Positions 60,852 to 64,000 of a stretch of DNA of 64,000 bases are shown in pieces. Source of the stretch: Zobellia alginiliquefaciens (GTDB taxonomy: Bacteria; Bacteroidota; Bacteroidia; Flavobacteriales; Flavobacteriaceae); contig NZ_CP119758.1 in assembly GCF_029323795.1 (NCBI RefSeq), forward strand, positions 4,464,001 to 4,528,000, given 5' to 3'. Position numbers and translations under genes: made by a program. The notes under the pieces are model-generated. The model ran no database searches, was not told the origin of the DNA, and saw only the letters and a list, made by a program, of their open reading frames with translations. The first letter of the stretch is position 1; each line of letters opens with the position of its first letter.

Positions 60852-62066
60852 ATGAAGATAATTGGTCCCTTACAGAATGATATTGAAGACATTCAGTCAA
60901 TAAGCATTGTGCCCACAATTTTAGATGTGGTTTGCAGAGCTACCGGAATGGGGTTTGCGGCTATTGCTAGGGTAACCGAAGACACTTGGGTAACGTGTGG
61001 TGTTCTGGACAAGATTCCTTTTGGACTTTCTGTGGGTGATGAGTTGGCCATAGAAACTACATTTTGTAAGCAGGTTCGGGAAAGTGATAAATTAGTGGTA
61101 ATGGATCATGTTGATACCGATGAAGTTTATCACAACCATCCAATACCGGCGCAGTACGGATTTCAGAGTTATATTTCCGTGCCTATTATCCGAAAAAATG
61201 GTGAATTCTTTGGAACGCTTTGTGCGTTGGACCTTAAACCAAACAAGGTAAACAATCCGCAAATTATTGACATGTTCTCTATGTTTACAGAGTTGATAGC
61301 ATTTCACCTAGATGCTATTGAAACCATGCGTAAACAAGATACGGCTATAAAAAAGAAAGATAATGAGCTCGCTGCCTATGATTTTATTTCTAGTCATGAT
61401 TTGCAGGAACCCCTTAGGAAAATCCAAATTTTAACTAGTACCATTGAAGAGCAGGAGCATCAAAACCTTTCGAATAAGGGTAAAAAATATTTTAAATCGA
61501 TAAAAAAGGCAGCAACCAGAATGCGGCGTATTCTCAATGACCTTTTAACCTATTCAGAGACCGAATTTAAACCTAAAAGTTTCAAGGAACAAGACTTAAA
61601 AGTTCTTGTAGAGCGCGCAAAATCCAGGCTAAACAAACAAATAGAGGAAACCAACACGGTCATAGATATTGATACGCTATGTACATTAAATGTGGTGCCC
61701 ATACAAATAGAACAGCTTTTTTATAACCTTTTTGCAAATAGTCTAAGTTTTAAGAGTTCTAAAAGACCTCTTTTAATTGAAGTGAGTAGTGCTAAAGGAT
61801 TGGGTAAAACGTTTGGGATGGAAGGTTTGGAGGATAACGTTATGTATTGTGAGATTATAGTAAAAGATAACGGAACAGGTTTTGATCAGCAATACAGCCA
61901 AAAAATATTTGAAATTTTCCAACGTCTCAAATTTAAAGAAGACGATAAGTCTACAGGAATTGGACTTTCCATTGTTAAACGCATTGTAGAAAACCACCGA
62001 GGGGAAATTATTGCTCTGGGTAAGCCTGATCATTATGCTATTTTTAAAGTGTACTTGCCTTTATAG
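60852..62066 (+). CDS. GAF-domain sensor histidine kinase
   Basis: 404 residues without membrane segments. Residues ~20-155 form a GAF domain (GFAAIARVTEDTWVTCGVLD, GFQSYISVPIIRKNGEFFGT). A HisKA domain follows with phosphoacceptor His182 in FISSHDLQEPLRKIQ, and a HATPase end with the DNGTGFDQQYSQKIFEIFQR lid. The HDLQEPLRKI form is that of phytochrome-type kinases, though no bilin Cys is evident. No response regulator adjoins it. Cytosolic sensor of unknown ligand. Confidence 0.92.
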   Translation: MKIIGPLQNDIEDIQSISIVPTILDVVCRATGMGFAAIARVTEDTWVTCGVLDKIPFGLSVGDELAIETTFCKQVRESDKLVVMDHVDTDEVYHNHPIPAQYGFQSYISVPIIRKNGEFFGTLCALDLKPNKVNNPQIIDMFSMFTELIAFHLDAIETMRKQDTAIKKKDNELAAYDFISSHDLQEPLRKIQILTSTIEEQEHQNLSNKGKKYFKSIKKAATRMRRILNDLLTYSETEFKPKSFKEQDLKVLVERAKSRLNKQIEETNTVIDIDTLCTLNVVPIQIEQLFYNLFANSLSFKSSKRPLLIEVSSAKGLGKTFGMEGLEDNVMYCEIIVKDNGTGFDQQYSQKIFEIFQRLKFKEDDKSTGIGLSIVKRIVENHRGEIIALGKPDHYAIFKVYLPL

Positions 62067-62578
62067 AGAAATAGGTTTGGCAAAAAATTGACATGGATTG
62101 TTCTACAACTCCGTTTATAATTCTACTTAAATCTTCTATAGGAGTTCAGTAATTTATTCTTCGAATATAAAATAGTATTCATTCCAGTGGGTAATTTAAA
62201 AGGATGGAAAGATTCTTTCTTTTTTCATCGATAGCCTTGGACTATTTTAATCATTTAGGAAGGAATAGGTAGCTTTTGGGCTTTTATGTCATAAAAATCT
62301 ACACGTTTTTCATCTTTTTGGTCATTTATTGACGAAATCTACCATACCCTCTAAAGGGGATAATATATTCTTAATTGTACGAATAAGGGATTTTTATCTG
62401 CAATAAGTTAGTGTGTTGGCGATTATCAGGGTAAATAAGTACGATTTTACCTGATATCATAGCATAGCATACAAATTTTTTTTTGAAAAAACCTTTATTT
62501 GTACCTTTAAAACCTTTAGATATACTTAACTTAAACTTGCGAGAGTATTGCGTTATATGTAATATAAAATGTCTAATG
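62067..62578. other. long intergenic region
   Basis: 512 bp of AT-rich sequence before the thioredoxin-like gene. Part of it (62483-62578) could be read as an N-terminal extension of that gene, but the sequence is low-complexity and I regard it as leader. No repeat or terminator was identified. Confidence 0.35.
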
Positions 62579-63196
62579 ATGGACAGAGAGTCCCCTAATA
62601 CTATAACTATGGCATTCGTATTATCCAGTATGATGGAATTGGGAAAGAAAGCCCCGGAGTTTAAATTGCCGGATGTGGTTTCAGGAGAGTTATTGTCTTT
62701 AGAGCAATTAAAATCCGACAAAGCAACCGTTATAATATTTATTTGCAATCATTGCTTATTTGTGAAACATATAAATTCAAAACTTGTTGAAATAGCTAAT
62801 AAATACCAAGCTTTGGGCATGCAGTTTATAGCTATTAGCAGTAATGATGTAAAACAGCATCCAGAAGACACTCCCTTTATAATGTCTCAAGTGGCTAAGT
62901 ACCATAAATACCCTTTTCCTTATCTCTATGATGAATTCCAAGATGTGGCATTGGATTACGGTGCAGAAAGCAATCCGGATTTATTTGTTTTTGACCATAA
63001 TTTGGAATGTGTTTATACAGGAAGGTTTGATATGACCCGACCCAACATTCAACCAGCTACAGGAGCTGACCTTATTTTGGCCTTGGATCGACTTTTAGAA
63101 GGAAAAAGTGTTTGTTCTAATCAATACCCAAGTATGGGGACCAGTATAGCTTGGAGAAGAGGGGTGCATAGAAACGATAATGATATGTTCTACTAA
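62579..63196 (+). CDS. thioredoxin-like (AhpC/TSA-type) redox protein
   Basis: 205 residues from the ATG at 62579. The thioredoxin fold is visible with FICNHCLFVKHINSKLVEIA, a family form of the CxxC motif in which Cys-x2-Cys is FICNHC, plus FIAISSNDVKQHPED and FPYLYDEFQ. The usual proline of the CNHCPFV family motif is Leu here. The protein is probably a cytosolic thiol-disulfide or peroxide enzyme. An earlier in-frame start at 62483 is less likely. Confidence 0.85.
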   Translation: MDRESPNTITMAFVLSSMMELGKKAPEFKLPDVVSGELLSLEQLKSDKATVIIFICNHCLFVKHINSKLVEIANKYQALGMQFIAISSNDVKQHPEDTPFIMSQVAKYHKYPFPYLYDEFQDVALDYGAESNPDLFVFDHNLECVYTGRFDMTRPNIQPATGADLILALDRLLEGKSVCSNQYPSMGTSIAWRRGVHRNDNDMFY

Positions 63197-63207
63197 AAGC
63201 AGCTCTT

Positions 63208-64000
63208 TTATAGCTGTGCGGTAGGAGCAGCGCAATTTTTATTGCGTTTTAAAAGCATGTATTCTCCGTTGCTTTTAAAGTCACGTATAGATGTTCCTGC
63301 GTATCGCTTAAATGTTTTAGACAGATGGCTCACATCCGTGAAACCTAGGTCATCCGCTATTTGGGTCAATGTAAAATCCGAATTCAATAAGCGTATTTCT
63401 ACTAATTTCAGCTTTGCTTTAATAATATATTCCCGCAAAGAGATGCTAACCTGTTTTTTAAAAAATTCACTTACATAGGTAGGGGACATCATAAATACCT
63501 CCGCTAAATTTTCAACTTTTAATAGCTCTGGTTTATCAATATTTTCGTTGATGAAAGTCAACATTTTTGTAATACGATCATCCATATTACTTTCTGGGAG
63601 TTCATAAAAGCTACCCTTTTTTATATTTCTGATCAATATTTCCATTACGGAAATCATCAAACTTTTTATTAAGGCCACAGATTCATTCCCAAAACTTCTA
63701 GATTCCTGTAAGATCATAGAAATCAGATTTAACAAATACTGTCTGTCGGTTTCATTTTTAATTATATCTCCCGGTAATTGATTGTAATTGGATAAAATGT
63801 AGGAAGCCTCCTTAAACCATTCATTTTTCTCCATTACCGATCCGTTTTCATTTTTGAAAAATGAATCAGTGAATTTTAAGAATACAAATTTAGTAGTTTT
63901 TTCAATGGTAAATGAGTGACACTTTAGAGGGGGAAGCAGAAACATGTTGCCCTTTCCGTAGTTGTGGTCATTATAGTTTATGCACTGCGAACCTTGTCCT
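63208..64000 (-). CDS. AraC family transcriptional regulator, 5' part beyond the window
   Basis: The frame is open to the right edge, so the N-terminus is missing. The visible part has the end of an N-terminal beta-rich sensory domain (YGKGNMFLLPPLKCHSFTI) and a C-terminal AraC DNA-binding domain (LAEVFMMSPTYVSEFFKK, LTQIADDLGFTDVSHLSKTF with the canonical second helix FKRYAG). Ligand unknown. It is convergent with the thioredoxin-like gene, 11 bp apart. Confidence 0.88.
   Translation of the reverse strand, partial: GQGSQCINYNDHNYGKGNMFLLPPLKCHSFTIEKTTKFVFLKFTDSFFKNENGSVMEKNEWFKEASYILSNYNQLPGDIIKNETDRQYLLNLISMILQESRSFGNESVALIKSLMISVMEILIRNIKKGSFYELPESNMDDRITKMLTFINENIDKPELLKVENLAEVFMMSPTYVSEFFKKQVSISLREYIIKAKLKLVEIRLLNSDFTLTQIADDLGFTDVSHLSKTFKRYAGTSIRDFKSNGEYMLLKRNKNCAAPTAQL

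Overview
The window looks like chromosome of a marine member of the Flavobacteriaceae (Bacteroidota), of the Zobellia/Maribacter/Arenibacter kind. The reasons are low GC content, weak ribosome binding sites, repeated -7 promoter elements of the Bacteroidota form TAnnTTTG, many lipoproteins with short signal peptides, and typical families (DUF4405, DUF1080, META-domain and LVIVD lipoproteins, YcaQ, DUF4269). The genus is an inference. No rRNA, tRNA, CRISPR array or prophage was seen.

Region 1 (1-6.1 kb) is a DNA-repair block. uvrA is followed on the same strand by a radical-SAM/DUF4130 pair of putative DNA-repair genes. A LexA-like HTH-S24 regulator is transcribed divergently, and the shared promoter region holds several TCCA/TGGA inverted repeats. 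Region 2 (6-14.2 kb) holds ordinary enzymes: acetyltransferase, SnoaL-like protein, MarC, the DNA glycosylase YcaQ, a serine beta-lactamase-like hydrolase, an alpha/beta hydrolase, a CYP152-type peroxygenase P450 and a META-domain lipoprotein.

Region 3 (14.3-17.1 kb) is an AT-rich accessory stretch of single genes. Two of them are followed by copies of a ~113-bp hairpin-containing repeat spaced 920 bp apart, which suggests gene cassettes. Next comes an 853-residue protein joining two cyclic-nucleotide-binding-like domains, a PlsC-like acyltransferase and an SGNH hydrolase, then a tandem pair of exported paralogues.

Region 4 (22-34.8 kb) contains a Fur-family regulator divergent from merC-folE with two palindromic operators, an aminotransferase, an Lrp regulator and histidine decarboxylase, a FabZ-like protein without the usual catalytic His, gamma-glutamyltransferase, AcpH, GlmM, an LpxL-type acyltransferase and a rhomboid protease. 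Region 5 (35-45 kb) has an LVIVD lipoprotein, a complete IS3-family element with terminal inverted repeats and a probable -1 frameshift, a di-haem cytochrome lipoprotein, a cold-shock protein and a set of periplasmic sugar-related enzymes.

Region 6 (45-48.2 kb) is a second accessory stretch: a HEPN-like protein, a lipoprotein, an acetyltransferase and a CPBP protease separated by related GC-rich hairpins. Region 7 (48.3-64 kb) is rich in regulators. It holds two histidine kinases; a flavin reductase, DUF4405 and micropeptide group next to a MarR gene with two identical operators; a Crp/Fnr gene followed by a CRP-type palindrome and an exported RidA; a TetR-controlled run of redox and detoxification enzymes; and a partial AraC regulator at the right edge.
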